From Achromobacter pulmonis (GTDB lineage Bacteria > Pseudomonadota > Gammaproteobacteria > Burkholderiales > Burkholderiaceae_B): a DNA stretch of 38,610 nucleotides. This document shows, one piece after another, positions 16,029-24,323 of the stretch. The stretch spans positions 1,869 to 40,478 of the forward strand of contig NZ_POQS01000008.1 of the NCBI RefSeq assembly GCF_002885955.2, written 5' to 3'. Under the pieces are notes generated by a model. It saw nothing but the letters and a program-made list of their open reading frames with translations. It ran no database searches and was not told where the DNA came from. The position numbers and the translations under genes were made by a program. Position 1 is the first letter of the stretch. Each line of letters begins with the position of its first letter.

Positions 16029-17218
16029 GCCTGATCGCCGATCTCACCGCCAGCGTCAACGCCGTACGGCCCGGCCGTACCAAGATGCGCAACTTCGATC
16101 TGCCGCTGGTCATCGCGGCCTCGACGCTGCTGCTGCTCGGCCTGCTGATGGTGTATTCGGCGTCGATCGCGCTGGCCGACGGCCCGCGCTACGCCTCCTA
16201 TGGCCGCTACTATTTCGTGATCCGCCACGGCCTGTTCGTCACCGCCGGCCTGATCGGCGGGGCCGTGGTCCTGGCCATCCCCATCCGCGTCTGGCAGCGC
16301 CTGGCGGTGCCGCTGTTCGGGGTGGCGATCGTGCTGCTGGTCGCCGTGCTGATTCCCGGCATCGGCCGCGAAGTCAACGGCGCGCACCGCTGGATTCCGC
16401 TGGGTCCGCTGAACTTCCAGCCTTCCGAACTGATGAAGCTGGCCGCGCTGCTCTACGCCGCCGACTATACGGTGCGCAAGCAGGAACACATGCAGGCGTT
16501 CGCGCGCGGCTTCATGCCCATGGCGGTCGCGCTGGGCGGCGTGGGCATGCTGCTGCTGCTGGAGCCCGACCTGGGCGCCTTCATGGTGATCGTGGCCATC
16601 GCCATCGGCATCCTGTTCCTGGGCGGCATCAACGGCAAGTACTTCAGCAGCCTGCTGGCGGTGCTGGTCGGCACCTTCCTGATGCTCATCTGGCTGTCGC
16701 CGTGGCGCCGCGCGCGCCTGTTCGCCTACCTGGACCCCTGGAACGAAGACAACGCCTACGGCAGCGCCTACCAGCTGTCGCATTCGCTGATCGCGCTGGG
16801 CCGCGGCGAATGGCTGGGCGTGGGCCTGGGCGCCAGCGTGGAAAAACTGCACTACCTGCCCGAGGCGCACACCTACTTCCTGATGGCCGTGGTGGGCGAG
16901 GAGCTGGGCTTTGCCGGCGTGATGCTGGTGATCATCCTGTTCGCCATCATCGTGTACCGCGGCTTCGACATCGGCCGTCAGGCCATCGCCATGGAACGCA
17001 CTTTCGCGGGCCTGGTGGCGCACGGCGTGGCGATGTGGATCGGCGTGCAGGCCTTCATCAACATGGGCGTGTGCCTGGGCCTGCTGCCCACCAAGGGCCT
17101 GACCCTGCCGCTGATGAGCTACGGCGGTTCCGGCGTGGTGATGAACCTGTGCGCGCTGGCCATGCTGATACGGGTCGACGTGGAAAACCGCATCATGATG
17201 CGCGGAGGACGGGTATGA
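16025..17218 (+). CDS. ftsW: Septal peptidoglycan glycosyltransferase FtsW
   Basis: FtsW is a SEDS-family polymerase joining lipid II disaccharides at the septum, working with FtsI. The protein has 397 residues, about ten membrane helices. Motifs: LLMVYSAS near 39, GREVNGAHRWIPLGPLNFQPSELMK around 115-139, LEPDLGAFMV near 179, DPWNEDNAYGSAYQLSHSLIALGRG around 238-262 with family-conserved charged residues, PEAHTYFLMAVVGEELGF near 279 and the end motif GLTLPLMSYGGSG near 358. The N-terminal cytoplasmic tail includes ASVNAVRPGRTKMRN. Overlaps murD and murG by 4 nt each. Confidence 0.96.
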   Translation: MSLIADLTASVNAVRPGRTKMRNFDLPLVIAASTLLLLGLLMVYSASIALADGPRYASYGRYYFVIRHGLFVTAGLIGGAVVLAIPIRVWQRLAVPLFGVAIVLLVAVLIPGIGREVNGAHRWIPLGPLNFQPSELMKLAALLYAADYTVRKQEHMQAFARGFMPMAVALGGVGMLLLLEPDLGAFMVIVAIAIGILFLGGINGKYFSSLLAVLVGTFLMLIWLSPWRRARLFAYLDPWNEDNAYGSAYQLSHSLIALGRGEWLGVGLGASVEKLHYLPEAHTYFLMAVVGEELGFAGVMLVIILFAIIVYRGFDIGRQAIAMERTFAGLVAHGVAMWIGVQAFINMGVCLGLLPTKGLTLPLMSYGGSGVVMNLCALAMLIRVDVENRIMMRGGRV

Positions 17219-18291
17219 CGGCCGCGCGCACCATCCTCATCATGGCCGGCGGCACCGGCGGGCACATCATGCCCGGCCTGGCCGTGGCCGACGTGCTGCG
17301 CGCGCGCGGCTGGCGCGTGCTGTGGCTGGGCAATCCCGACAAGATGGAAGGCCGGCTGGTGCCGCCGCGCGGCATCGAGCTGGTCCCGCTGCGCTTTGCC
17401 GGCGTGCGCGGCAAGGGGGCGGCGGCGCTGCTGAAGCTGCCGTTCCTGCTGGTGCGCGCGTTCGCGCAGGCCTGGTCGCGCCTGTCCGAGGTGCGCCCCG
17501 ACGTGGTGCTGGGCATGGGCGGCTACGTGGCCTTTCCCGGCGGCGTGATCGCGGCGCTGCGCGGCACGCCGCTGGTGGTGCACGAGCAGAACGCCGTGGC
17601 CGGCACCGCCAACAAGTGGCTGGCCCGCATGGCGCGCCGCGTGCTCAGCGGCTTCCCCGGCGTGCTGTCCAAGGGCGAGGCCCTGGGCAACCCGGTGCGC
17701 GCCGACCTGTGCGCGCTGCCCGATCCGGCCGCGCGCTACGCCGGCCGCAGCGGCGCGCTGCGCCTGCTGGTGGTGGGCGGCAGCCTGGGCGCCCAGGCGC
17801 TGAACACCACGCTGCCGCAGGCCTTGGCGCTGCTGCCGCAGGACCAGCGGCCGGAGGTCGTCCACCAGGCCGGCGAACAGCATCTGCCCGCGCTGCAGCA
17901 GGCCTACGCCCAGGCGGGCGTGGCGGCCGACTGCCGCGCTTTCATCGACGACATGGCGGGCGCGCTGGGCCAGGCCGACCTGCTGATCTGCCGCGCCGGC
18001 GCCATGACGGTGTCCGAAGTGGCGGCGGCGGGCGTGGCAGCGCTGTTCGTGCCGTTCCCGCATGCCATCGACGACCACCAGACCGCCAACGCGCGCTTCC
18101 TGAGCGACGCGCAGGCCGCCTGGCTGCAGCCGCAGACCGCCTTGACGCCCGAGTGGCTGGCGCAGTGGCTGGGCCAGCGCAACCGACAAGAACTCCAAGC
18201 CGTCGCAGAACGGGCCCGCGCGCATGCGCGCCCCGAGGCGGCGGCGCATATCGCCGACGCATGTGAACAAGCAGCGGGGCGCGCATCATGA
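17215..18291 (+). CDS. murG: UDP-GlcNAc:lipid I GlcNAc transferase MurG
   Basis: MurG makes lipid II by adding GlcNAc to lipid I on the inner face of the membrane. The protein has 358 residues with the GT-B fold: MAGGTGGHIMPGLAVAD near 10 (G-loop 1), LGMGGYVAFPGG near 99 (G-loop 2), HEQNAVAGTANK near 121, VVGGSLGAQALN near 185 (G-loop 3) and CRAGAMTVSEVAAAG near 259 with PFPHAIDDHQTANA for UDP-GlcNAc binding. CGGAGG lies before the ATG. It overlaps ftsW and murC by 4 nt each. In Bordetella pertussis MurG has been proposed as a scaffold for the cytoplasmic Mur enzymes. Confidence 0.96.
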   Translation: MTAARTILIMAGGTGGHIMPGLAVADVLRARGWRVLWLGNPDKMEGRLVPPRGIELVPLRFAGVRGKGAAALLKLPFLLVRAFAQAWSRLSEVRPDVVLGMGGYVAFPGGVIAALRGTPLVVHEQNAVAGTANKWLARMARRVLSGFPGVLSKGEALGNPVRADLCALPDPAARYAGRSGALRLLVVGGSLGAQALNTTLPQALALLPQDQRPEVVHQAGEQHLPALQQAYAQAGVAADCRAFIDDMAGALGQADLLICRAGAMTVSEVAAAGVAALFVPFPHAIDDHQTANARFLSDAQAAWLQPQTALTPEWLAQWLGQRNRQELQAVAERARAHARPEAAAHIADACEQAAGRAS

Positions 18292-19694
18292 AGCACAGAA
18301 TCCAACATATCCATTTCGTAGGCATCGGCGGCTCGGGCATGAGCGGCATTGCCGAAGTGCTGCTCAACCTGGGCTACACCATCAGCGGCTCCGACCTGCA
18401 CGAGTCGGCCGTGACTCGCCGCCTGGCCGAGCTGGGCGTGAAGATCGCCATCGGCCACGTGGCCAGCAACGTCACCGGCGCCGGCGCCATCGTGACCTCC
18501 ACCGCGGTGGCCGGCGACAACCCCGAAGTGATCGCGGCGCGCGCCGCGCGCATCCCGGTGGTGCCGCGCGCCATCATGCTGGCCGAGCTGATGCGCCTGA
18601 AGCGCGGCATCGCGGTGGCAGGCACCCACGGCAAGACCACCACCACCAGCCTGGTGGCCAGCATCCTGGCCGCCGGCGACCTGGACCCCACCTTCGTGAT
18701 CGGCGGCCGGCTGAATTCCGCCGGCGCCAATGCGCGGCTGGGGCAGGGCGACTACATCGTGGTCGAGGCCGACGAATCCGACGCCTCGTTCCTGAACCTG
18801 CTGCCCGTGATGGCCATCGTGACCAATATCGATGCCGATCACATGGACACCTACGGCCACGACGTGGCGCGCCTCAAAAGCGCCTTCATCGAATTCACGC
18901 AGCGCCTGCCGTTCTATGGCAGCGCGGTGCTGTGCCTGGACGACGCCAACGTGCGCGAGATCATGCCGTTCGTGTCGCGCCCCATCACCACCTACGGCCT
19001 GGCCGAGGAAGCGATGGTGCGCGCCTACGAGGTGCAGGCCGAAGGCACGCGCATGCGCTTCAACGTGCAGCGCACCCACCTCGACACGCTGCTGCCCCCG
19101 CTGGAAGTGGAGCTGAACCTGCCGGGCCTGCACAACGTGCGCAACGCGCTGGCGGCGATCGCCGTGGCGACCGAGCTGGGCGTCTCCGACGAAGCCATCC
19201 GCGAGGCGCTGGCCTCGTTCAAGGGCGTGGGCCGCCGTTTCACGCAGAGCGGCGAATTCGCGGTGCCCGCCGCCCACGGCGGCGGCAGCTTCACGCTGAT
19301 CGACGACTACGGCCACCATCCGGTGGAAATGGCCGCCACGCTGGCCGCGGCGCGCGGCGCGTGGCCGGACCGCCGCATCGTGCTGGCGTTCCAGCCGCAC
19401 CGCTACACCCGCACGCGCGACTGCTTCGAGGATTTCGTGCGCGTGCTCGGCTCGGCCGACGCCGTGCTGCTGACCGAGGTCTACGCCGCGGGCGAGCCGC
19501 CGCTGGTGGCCGCCGACGGCCGCGCCCTGTCGCGCGCGCTGCGCGTGGCCGGCAAGGTCGAGCCCCTGTTCGTCGAGGACGTGGCCGAACTGCCGCAGGC
19601 GGTGCTGGACTTCGTGCGCGACGGCGACGTGGTGATCGTCATGGGAGCGGGTTCGATCAGCAAGGTCCCCGCCCAGGTAGGAGAGCTGGCATGA
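18288..19694 (+). CDS. murC: UDP-MurNAc:L-alanine ligase MurC
   Basis: MurC adds the first residue, L-alanine, to UDP-MurNAc in the cytosol. The protein has 468 residues. N-domain: IHFVGIGGSGMSGIAEVL near 8 and SGSDLHES; ATP-binding AGTHGKTTTTS at 111-121; EADESDASFL near 163; NIDADHMDTYGHD near 182; C-domain with LIDDYGHHPVEMAATL near 335 and FQPHRYTRTRD near 366; a final MGAGSISKV. It stands far from the start of the cluster although it acts first, as in other dcw clusters. Overlaps murG and ddlB by 4 nt. Confidence 0.96.
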   Translation: MKHRIQHIHFVGIGGSGMSGIAEVLLNLGYTISGSDLHESAVTRRLAELGVKIAIGHVASNVTGAGAIVTSTAVAGDNPEVIAARAARIPVVPRAIMLAELMRLKRGIAVAGTHGKTTTTSLVASILAAGDLDPTFVIGGRLNSAGANARLGQGDYIVVEADESDASFLNLLPVMAIVTNIDADHMDTYGHDVARLKSAFIEFTQRLPFYGSAVLCLDDANVREIMPFVSRPITTYGLAEEAMVRAYEVQAEGTRMRFNVQRTHLDTLLPPLEVELNLPGLHNVRNALAAIAVATELGVSDEAIREALASFKGVGRRFTQSGEFAVPAAHGGGSFTLIDDYGHHPVEMAATLAAARGAWPDRRIVLAFQPHRYTRTRDCFEDFVRVLGSADAVLLTEVYAAGEPPLVAADGRALSRALRVAGKVEPLFVEDVAELPQAVLDFVRDGDVVIVMGAGSISKVPAQVGELA

Positions 19695-20641
19695 ACAAGC
19701 AATTCGGCAAAGTGGGCGTGTTGTACGGCGGACGCTCCGCCGAGCGCGAGGTGTCCCTGATGTCGGGCGCCGGCGTGCACCAGGCGCTGCTGAGCGCGGG
19801 CGTGGACGCGCACCTTTTCGACACCGGCGAACGCAGCCTGGCCGAACTGGCGGCCGAAGGGTTCGAACGCGTCTTCATCGCGCTGCACGGCCGCTACGGC
19901 GAGGACGGCTCCATCCAGGGCGCTTTGGAACTGCTGGGCATTCCCTACACCGGCAGCGGTCCGCTGGCTTCCGCGCTGGCCATGGACAAGACCATGACCA
20001 AGCGCGTGTGGCTGCAGCAAGGCCTGCCCACCCCCGAATTCGAAGTGCTGGACGCCGATACCGAGCTGCGCCTGGTGCCCGACCGCCTGAACCTGCCGCT
20101 CATCATCAAGCCGCCGCACGAAGGTTCGACGGTCGGCATCACCAAGGTGGTGGGCTATTCCGATATGAAGGAAGCCTATGCCGCGGCCGCGCGCTTCGAC
20201 AGCGAGGTGCTGGCCGAGCAGTTCATCACCGGCCGCGAGCTGACCGTGGCGGTGCTGGGCTCGGGCAAGACGGCGCGCGCGCTGCCGGTGATCGAGATCG
20301 CCGCGCCCGGCGGCAACTACGACTACGAGCACAAGTACTTCTCGGACGACACGCAGTACTTCTGCCCCGCGACCCTGCCCGCCGAGGTCGCCGAGGAAGT
20401 CGCGGCCATCGCCGTCAAGGCCTACCGGGCGCTGGGCTGCGAAGGCTGGGGCCGCGCGGACTTCATCCTCGACCGCGACAACCGGCCGTGGCTGCTCGAG
20501 ATGAACACCTCGCCCGGCATGACCAGCCATTCACTCGTCCCCATGGCCGCCAAGGCCGTGGGCATCAGCTATGCCGAACTGTGCGTGGCGATCCTGGCCG
20601 AGGCCGCGTGCAAAGTGCGCAGCCCCGCTCGCAACGCTTGA
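19691..20641 (+). CDS. ddlB: D-alanine:D-alanine ligase B
   Basis: Ddl makes the D-Ala-D-Ala dipeptide used by the MurF part of MurEF. The protein has 316 residues with the ATP-grasp fold. Motifs: GVLYGGRSAEREVSLMSG at 9-26, ALHGRYGEDGSIQGALELLGIPYTGSG near 63, MDKTMTKRVW near 98, EGSTVGITKV near 144, and EMNTSPGMTSHSLVP near 278. ATG overlaps the murC stop. ftsQ starts 12 nt after the stop, ending the series of overlaps. Confidence 0.95.
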   Translation: MNKQFGKVGVLYGGRSAEREVSLMSGAGVHQALLSAGVDAHLFDTGERSLAELAAEGFERVFIALHGRYGEDGSIQGALELLGIPYTGSGPLASALAMDKTMTKRVWLQQGLPTPEFEVLDADTELRLVPDRLNLPLIIKPPHEGSTVGITKVVGYSDMKEAYAAAARFDSEVLAEQFITGRELTVAVLGSGKTARALPVIEIAAPGGNYDYEHKYFSDDTQYFCPATLPAEVAEEVAAIAVKAYRALGCEGWGRADFILDRDNRPWLLEMNTSPGMTSHSLVPMAAKAVGISYAELCVAILAEAACKVRSPARNA

Positions 20642-20653
20642 CCTGGACATTCT

Positions 20654-21478
20654 GTGTGGAACGACGCCCGAACTACCAACCTGATCGCCAACACGCTAGC
20701 CGTGCTGGCGGTCTGCGCCATGCTCGTCGCGGGCGTGGTGTGGGTAGCGCAGCGCCCGTACTTCACGCTGTCGGCCATCGAGCTGGAATCGATGCCGGAC
20801 ACCGAGCTGCACTACGTGTCGCCGGGGGCGGTGCGAGCCGCGATCGCCGGCCGCTTCAAGGGCAACTTCTTCACGGTGGACCTGGACGACGCGCGCGAGA
20901 TCTTCGAATCGGTGCCCTGGGTGCGGCATGCCACCGTGCGCCGCATCTGGCCCAACGTGCTGCGCGTGCGGATCGAGGAGCAGCAGCCGCTGGCGCTGTG
21001 GAACGAGAACCAGATGATCAACACCTGGGGCGAGGCCTTCACGGCCAACACGGGCGAGGTGGACGACGACGTCGTGCTGCCGCAGTTCGTCGGGCCCGAG
21101 GGCACCGAGTCGCTGGTGGTGCAGCGCTACGCCGAGCTGGCGCGCTGGTTCGCCCCGCTGGACATGCACGTCAAGCAGCTGGAGCTGAGCCCGCGCTACG
21201 CCTGGCGCGTGGTGCTGTCCAACGGCATGCTGCTGGACCTGGGCCGCGATCCGGGCGCCGACGCGCCGGACCCGCACGGCCTGCCCGGCGCCTTGCCCTT
21301 CGCCGCCCGAATTCAACGCTTCGTGCAAGCCTGGCCCGACGTGGCGGGGCGCCTGGAAGGGCGCACCGTGACGCAGGCCGACTTGCGCTATCCCAATGGT
21401 TTCGCACTGGCGCTGGCTCCGTTGCCGGCGTCGGAAACCAAAACCAAATCCACACCGAAACCTCCGAAGAAACGCTAA
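20654..21478 (+). CDS. ftsQ: Cell division protein FtsQ
   Basis: FtsQ is a bitopic membrane protein that links the cytoplasmic divisome to FtsL/FtsB. The protein has 274 residues: short cytoplasmic tail, one helix at about 10-33 (IANTLAVLAVCAMLVAGVVW), a POTRA domain (YFTLSAIELE ... VRAAIAGRFKGNFFTVDLDDARE ... VPWVRHATVRRIWPNVLRVRIEE), then the FtsQ beta domain with LPQFVGPEGTE and ARWFAPLDMHVKQLELSPRY (in part). The Lys/Pro-rich tail ends at 274. The start is a GTG with only a weak ribosome site (TGGA), which suggests low output or dependence on translation of ddlB. ftsA begins 4 nt after the stop. Confidence 0.93.
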   Translation: MWNDARTTNLIANTLAVLAVCAMLVAGVVWVAQRPYFTLSAIELESMPDTELHYVSPGAVRAAIAGRFKGNFFTVDLDDAREIFESVPWVRHATVRRIWPNVLRVRIEEQQPLALWNENQMINTWGEAFTANTGEVDDDVVLPQFVGPEGTESLVVQRYAELARWFAPLDMHVKQLELSPRYAWRVVLSNGMLLDLGRDPGADAPDPHGLPGALPFAARIQRFVQAWPDVAGRLEGRTVTQADLRYPNGFALALAPLPASETKTKSTPKPPKKR

Positions 21479-21482
21479 CGCC

Positions 21483-22709
21483 ATGACCCGTGACATCAAG
21501 GACCTTATCGTCGCCCTCGATATCGGCACCAGCAAGGTGGTGGCTGTGGTGGCTGAAATTTTGCCTGAAGGGCGATTCGAAGTGCTGGGCCTCGGCCAGC
21601 ACGAGTCGCGCGGCATGCGCAAGGGCGTGGTCGTCAATATCGAGACCACTGTGAATTCCATCCAGCGCGCGCTTGAAGAAGCCGAGCTGATGGCAGATTG
21701 CAAGATTCGCGACGTCTACACCGGCATTGCCGGCAGCCATATCCGCAGCTTCAATTCCAGCGGCATGGTCGCCGTGAAGGACAAGGAAGTCACCGCCACC
21801 GACGTCGCCCGCGTCATCGAGACCGCCAAGGCGGTGAACATCCCGACCGACCAGCAGGTGCTGCACGTGCTGACGCAGGAATTCATCGTCGACGGCCAGG
21901 AAGACATCCGCGAGCCCATCGGCATGAGCGGCCTGCGCCTGGAAGTGCGCGTGCACATCGTGACGGGCGCGGTCAGCGCCGCCCAGAATATCGTCAAGTG
22001 CGTGCGCCGCTGCGGCCTGGAAGTGCAGGACCTGATCCTGCAGCCGCTGGCCTCCAGCCTGGCCGTGCTGACGGCCGACGAAAAGGAGCTGGGCGTCGTG
22101 CTGGTGGACATCGGCGGCGGCACCACCGACGTGGCCATCTTCACCGGCGGCGCGATCCGCCACACCGCCGTGCTGCCTATCGCCGGCGACCAGATCACCA
22201 ACGACATCGCGGCCATGCTGCGCACGCCCACGCCCGATGCCGAGGAAATCAAGCTGCGCTACGGCGTGGCCAAGCAGGTGCTGGCCAGTCCCGACGAATC
22301 CGTGGAGGTTCCCGGCCTGGGCGACCGCGGCCCGCGCCAGGTCAAGCGCCAGGCGCTGGGCGCGGTGATCGAGCCGCGCGTCGAAGAGCTGTTCACCCTG
22401 GTGCAGCAGGTGGTGCGCGACTCCGGCTACGAGGACCTGCTGGCTTCCGGCGTGGTGCTGACCGGCGGCTCGGCGCAATTGCCCGGCATGGTCGAGCTGG
22501 CCGAGGACGTGTTCCTCAAGCCGGTGCGCGTGGCGGTGCCCGAATACGAAGGCAGCCTGGCCGACGTGATGCGCAATCCGCGCTTCTCGACGGTGATGGG
22601 GCTGTTGCAGGAAGCGCGCATGCAGCGGGTGCGCGGCCGCAAGGTCGCCGCCCAGACCGGCAACTTCAAGAGCCTGCTGGCGCGCATGAAGGAATGGTTC
22701 ATGAACTAG
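21483..22709 (+). CDS. ftsA: Cell division protein FtsA
   Basis: FtsA is an actin-like ATPase that tethers FtsZ filaments to the membrane. The protein has 408 residues. Motifs: IVALDIGTSKVVAVV near 9 (phosphate 1), the 1C subdomain at about 84-160, VLVDIGGGTTDVAIFTGGAI near 206 (phosphate 2), and VVLTGGSAQLPGM near 325 (adenosine). The C-terminus LLARMKEWFMN is the amphipathic membrane-targeting helix. The ATG at 21483 was taken because MTRDIKDLIVALDIG is the family start; upstream in-frame codons overlap ftsQ. The ribosome site is weak. Confidence 0.96.
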   Translation: MTRDIKDLIVALDIGTSKVVAVVAEILPEGRFEVLGLGQHESRGMRKGVVVNIETTVNSIQRALEEAELMADCKIRDVYTGIAGSHIRSFNSSGMVAVKDKEVTATDVARVIETAKAVNIPTDQQVLHVLTQEFIVDGQEDIREPIGMSGLRLEVRVHIVTGAVSAAQNIVKCVRRCGLEVQDLILQPLASSLAVLTADEKELGVVLVDIGGGTTDVAIFTGGAIRHTAVLPIAGDQITNDIAAMLRTPTPDAEEIKLRYGVAKQVLASPDESVEVPGLGDRGPRQVKRQALGAVIEPRVEELFTLVQQVVRDSGYEDLLASGVVLTGGSAQLPGMVELAEDVFLKPVRVAVPEYEGSLADVMRNPRFSTVMGLLQEARMQRVRGRKVAAQTGNFKSLLARMKEWFMN

Positions 22710-22832
22710 GTTGAGGGGGGCAGGTTGGGGCCTGCTCCTTGGTCCGGTCGGCTGGCGGTATCGCAGGCCGGGCCAGAAGAGGGGAGGCGCTTCAAACCCG
22801 CTGCGGGCGACGCCGGCGACGTGTTTGAGGCG

Positions 22833-22870
22833 ATTCACAAAAAATAGGTTGTTGGGGAATTTTTGTGATT
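22833..22870 (+). promoter_or_regulatory. AT-rich inverted repeat in the ftsZ leader
   Basis: ATTCACAAAAAAT (22833-22845) and AATTTTTGTGATT (22858-22870) pair in 11 of 13 positions around a 12-nt loop. It lies in the 190-bp ftsA-ftsZ gap, the only sizeable gap in the cluster, and is markedly AT-rich for this genome. It may be an operator or part of a local ftsZ promoter; no good -35/-10 pair was found. Confidence 0.45.
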
Positions 22871-22899
22871 TGCAAAATCGGACTTGTGAGGGAGTCATC

Positions 22900-24081
22900 A
22901 TGATGAACTTTGAGATGCTTGAAAACACCACCAAAGGGACCGTTATCAAGGTCGTTGGTGTGGGCGGTGCGGGCGGCAATGCCGTCGCGCACATGATTCG
23001 CAACGGCGTGCACGGCGTGGATTTCATCTGCGCCAACACCGATGCGCAGGCGCTGGCGGCGACCAACGCCCCGGTGCAGATCCGTCTGGGCCGCACCGGC
23101 CTGGGCGCGGGCGCCAAGCCCGAGCAGGGCCGTGCCTCGGCCGAAACCGCGCGCGAAGAGATCCGTGCCGCCCTGAACGGCGCGCACATGGTCTTCATCA
23201 CCGCCGGCATGGGCGGCGGCACCGGCACCGGCGCCGGTCCGGTCGTGGCCGAAGTGGCCAAGGAACTGGGCATCCTGACCGTGGGCGTGGTCACCAAGCC
23301 CTTCACCTTCGAAGGCAACAAGCGCCTGAAGATGGCCGAGGACGGCATCGCCGAACTGGCCAAGCACGTGCATTCGCTCATCGTGGTGCTCAACGAGAAC
23401 CTCTATGAACTGATGGACGAGGACGCGACGCAGGAAGACTGCTTCCGTTCGGCCGACGACATCCTGCACAACGCTTGCGCGGGTATCGCCGAAATCATCA
23501 ACGTCGAAGGCAACGTCAACGTCGACTTCGAAGACGTCAAGACGATCATGGGCGAGCAGGGCCAGGCCATGATGGGCACGGCGTCGGCTTCCGGCGCGGA
23601 CCGCGCCCGGGTCGCCGCCGAGCAGGCCATTGCCTGCCCGCTGCTCGAAGGCGTGGATCTGAACGGCGCGCGCGGCGTGCTGGTCAACATCACCGCCAGC
23701 CGCTCGCTGAAGATGCGCGAAACGCGCGAAATCATGGAAACGATCCGCAGCTACGCTTCGGACGACGCCACCGTGATCTTCGGCACCGCCTACGACGAAT
23801 CCATGGGCGAAACCCTGCGCGTGACCGTGGTCGCGACCGGCCTGGGCCGTGCGCAATCGCGTCCGCAGCTCGTGCAGAACACCGCCGAGGTGCTGCGCAC
23901 CGGTACCGACAACATGCCCATGGGCGCGATGCCGGCCGGTCAAGGCGACTACCGCAACCTGGACATGCCCTCGGTCATGCGCAACCCGCGCAGCCAGGCT
24001 TCGGCCCAGGTGCGCGCGCTGGAAAGCTCGGGCATGGATCATTTCGACATCCCGGCGTTCCTGCGCAAGCAGGCGGATTGA
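22900..24081 (+). CDS. ftsZ: Cell division GTPase FtsZ
   Basis: FtsZ is the tubulin homologue that forms the cytokinetic ring. The protein has 393 residues. GTPase motifs: VVGVGGAGGNAV near 20, NTDAQAL near 46, the tubulin signature GGGTGTGAG near 106, and the T7 loop NVDFEDVKTIM near 208. The C-terminal peptide FDIPAFLRKQAD, which binds FtsA and ZipA-like partners, is intact after a short linker. GAGGGAG precedes the start; both ATG at 22900 and ATG at 22903 are possible. Two hairpins follow the stop codon, and lpxC has its own promoter. Confidence 0.97.
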   Translation: MMNFEMLENTTKGTVIKVVGVGGAGGNAVAHMIRNGVHGVDFICANTDAQALAATNAPVQIRLGRTGLGAGAKPEQGRASAETAREEIRAALNGAHMVFITAGMGGGTGTGAGPVVAEVAKELGILTVGVVTKPFTFEGNKRLKMAEDGIAELAKHVHSLIVVLNENLYELMDEDATQEDCFRSADDILHNACAGIAEIINVEGNVNVDFEDVKTIMGEQGQAMMGTASASGADRARVAAEQAIACPLLEGVDLNGARGVLVNITASRSLKMRETREIMETIRSYASDDATVIFGTAYDESMGETLRVTVVATGLGRAQSRPQLVQNTAEVLRTGTDNMPMGAMPAGQGDYRNLDMPSVMRNPRSQASAQVRALESSGMDHFDIPAFLRKQAD

Positions 24082-24086
24082 ACCAA

Positions 24087-24105
24087 AGAGCCCATTCCGG
24101 GCTCT
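24087..24105 (+). terminator. Hairpin after ftsZ, possible terminator
   Basis: AGAGCCC (24087-24093) pairs with GGGCTCT (24099-24105) around ATTCC, 5 nt after the ftsZ stop. There is no T run, so it could stabilise the 3' end rather than end transcription. Confidence 0.5.
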
Positions 24106-24122
24106 AAAGCGCACTCCCTCAT

Positions 24123-24156
24123 CTCCGGCCCGCCTGTCCCCTCGGGCGGGCCGGAG
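24123..24156 (+). terminator. Strong GC-rich hairpin after ftsZ
   Basis: CTCCGGCCCGCC (24123-24134) pairs perfectly with GGCGGGCCGGAG (24145-24156) around a 10-nt loop. No T run follows, so termination is uncertain, but with the smaller hairpin before it this is the likely end of most dcw transcripts. Confidence 0.5.
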
Positions 24157-24251
24157 GCGGAGCGGTCCGTGTCTCCCTTGCACGGCATAAATAAGGGGAC
24201 GGAGGTATAGGTCGGTCCGGACGCCTGATGGCGCCAGGGATCGGACAGCGT

Positions 24252-24257
24252 TACAAT
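24252..24257 (+). promoter_or_regulatory. Likely -10 element of the lpxC promoter
   Basis: TACAAT is a 5/6 -10 box, 67 bp before the lpxC ATG. No convincing -35 is seen at 16-18 bp. Transcription would begin near 24264, just before a leader hairpin. Confidence 0.5.
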
Positions 24258-24268
24258 ACGTCAGTTAC

Positions 24269-24300
24269 GCCGGCAATCTATTGGTTATCTTGCCGGCTTT
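24269..24300 (+). promoter_or_regulatory. Terminator-like hairpin in the lpxC leader
   Basis: GCCGGCAA (24269-24276) pairs perfectly with TTGCCGGC (24290-24297) around 13 nt and is followed by TTT. It lies between the lpxC -10 box and the ATG, 26 bp before the start codon. It could act as an attenuator or as a target for RNA-level control. Confidence 0.5.
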
Positions 24301-24323
24301 CTGGCTCAAATCACCCAAGTCTC

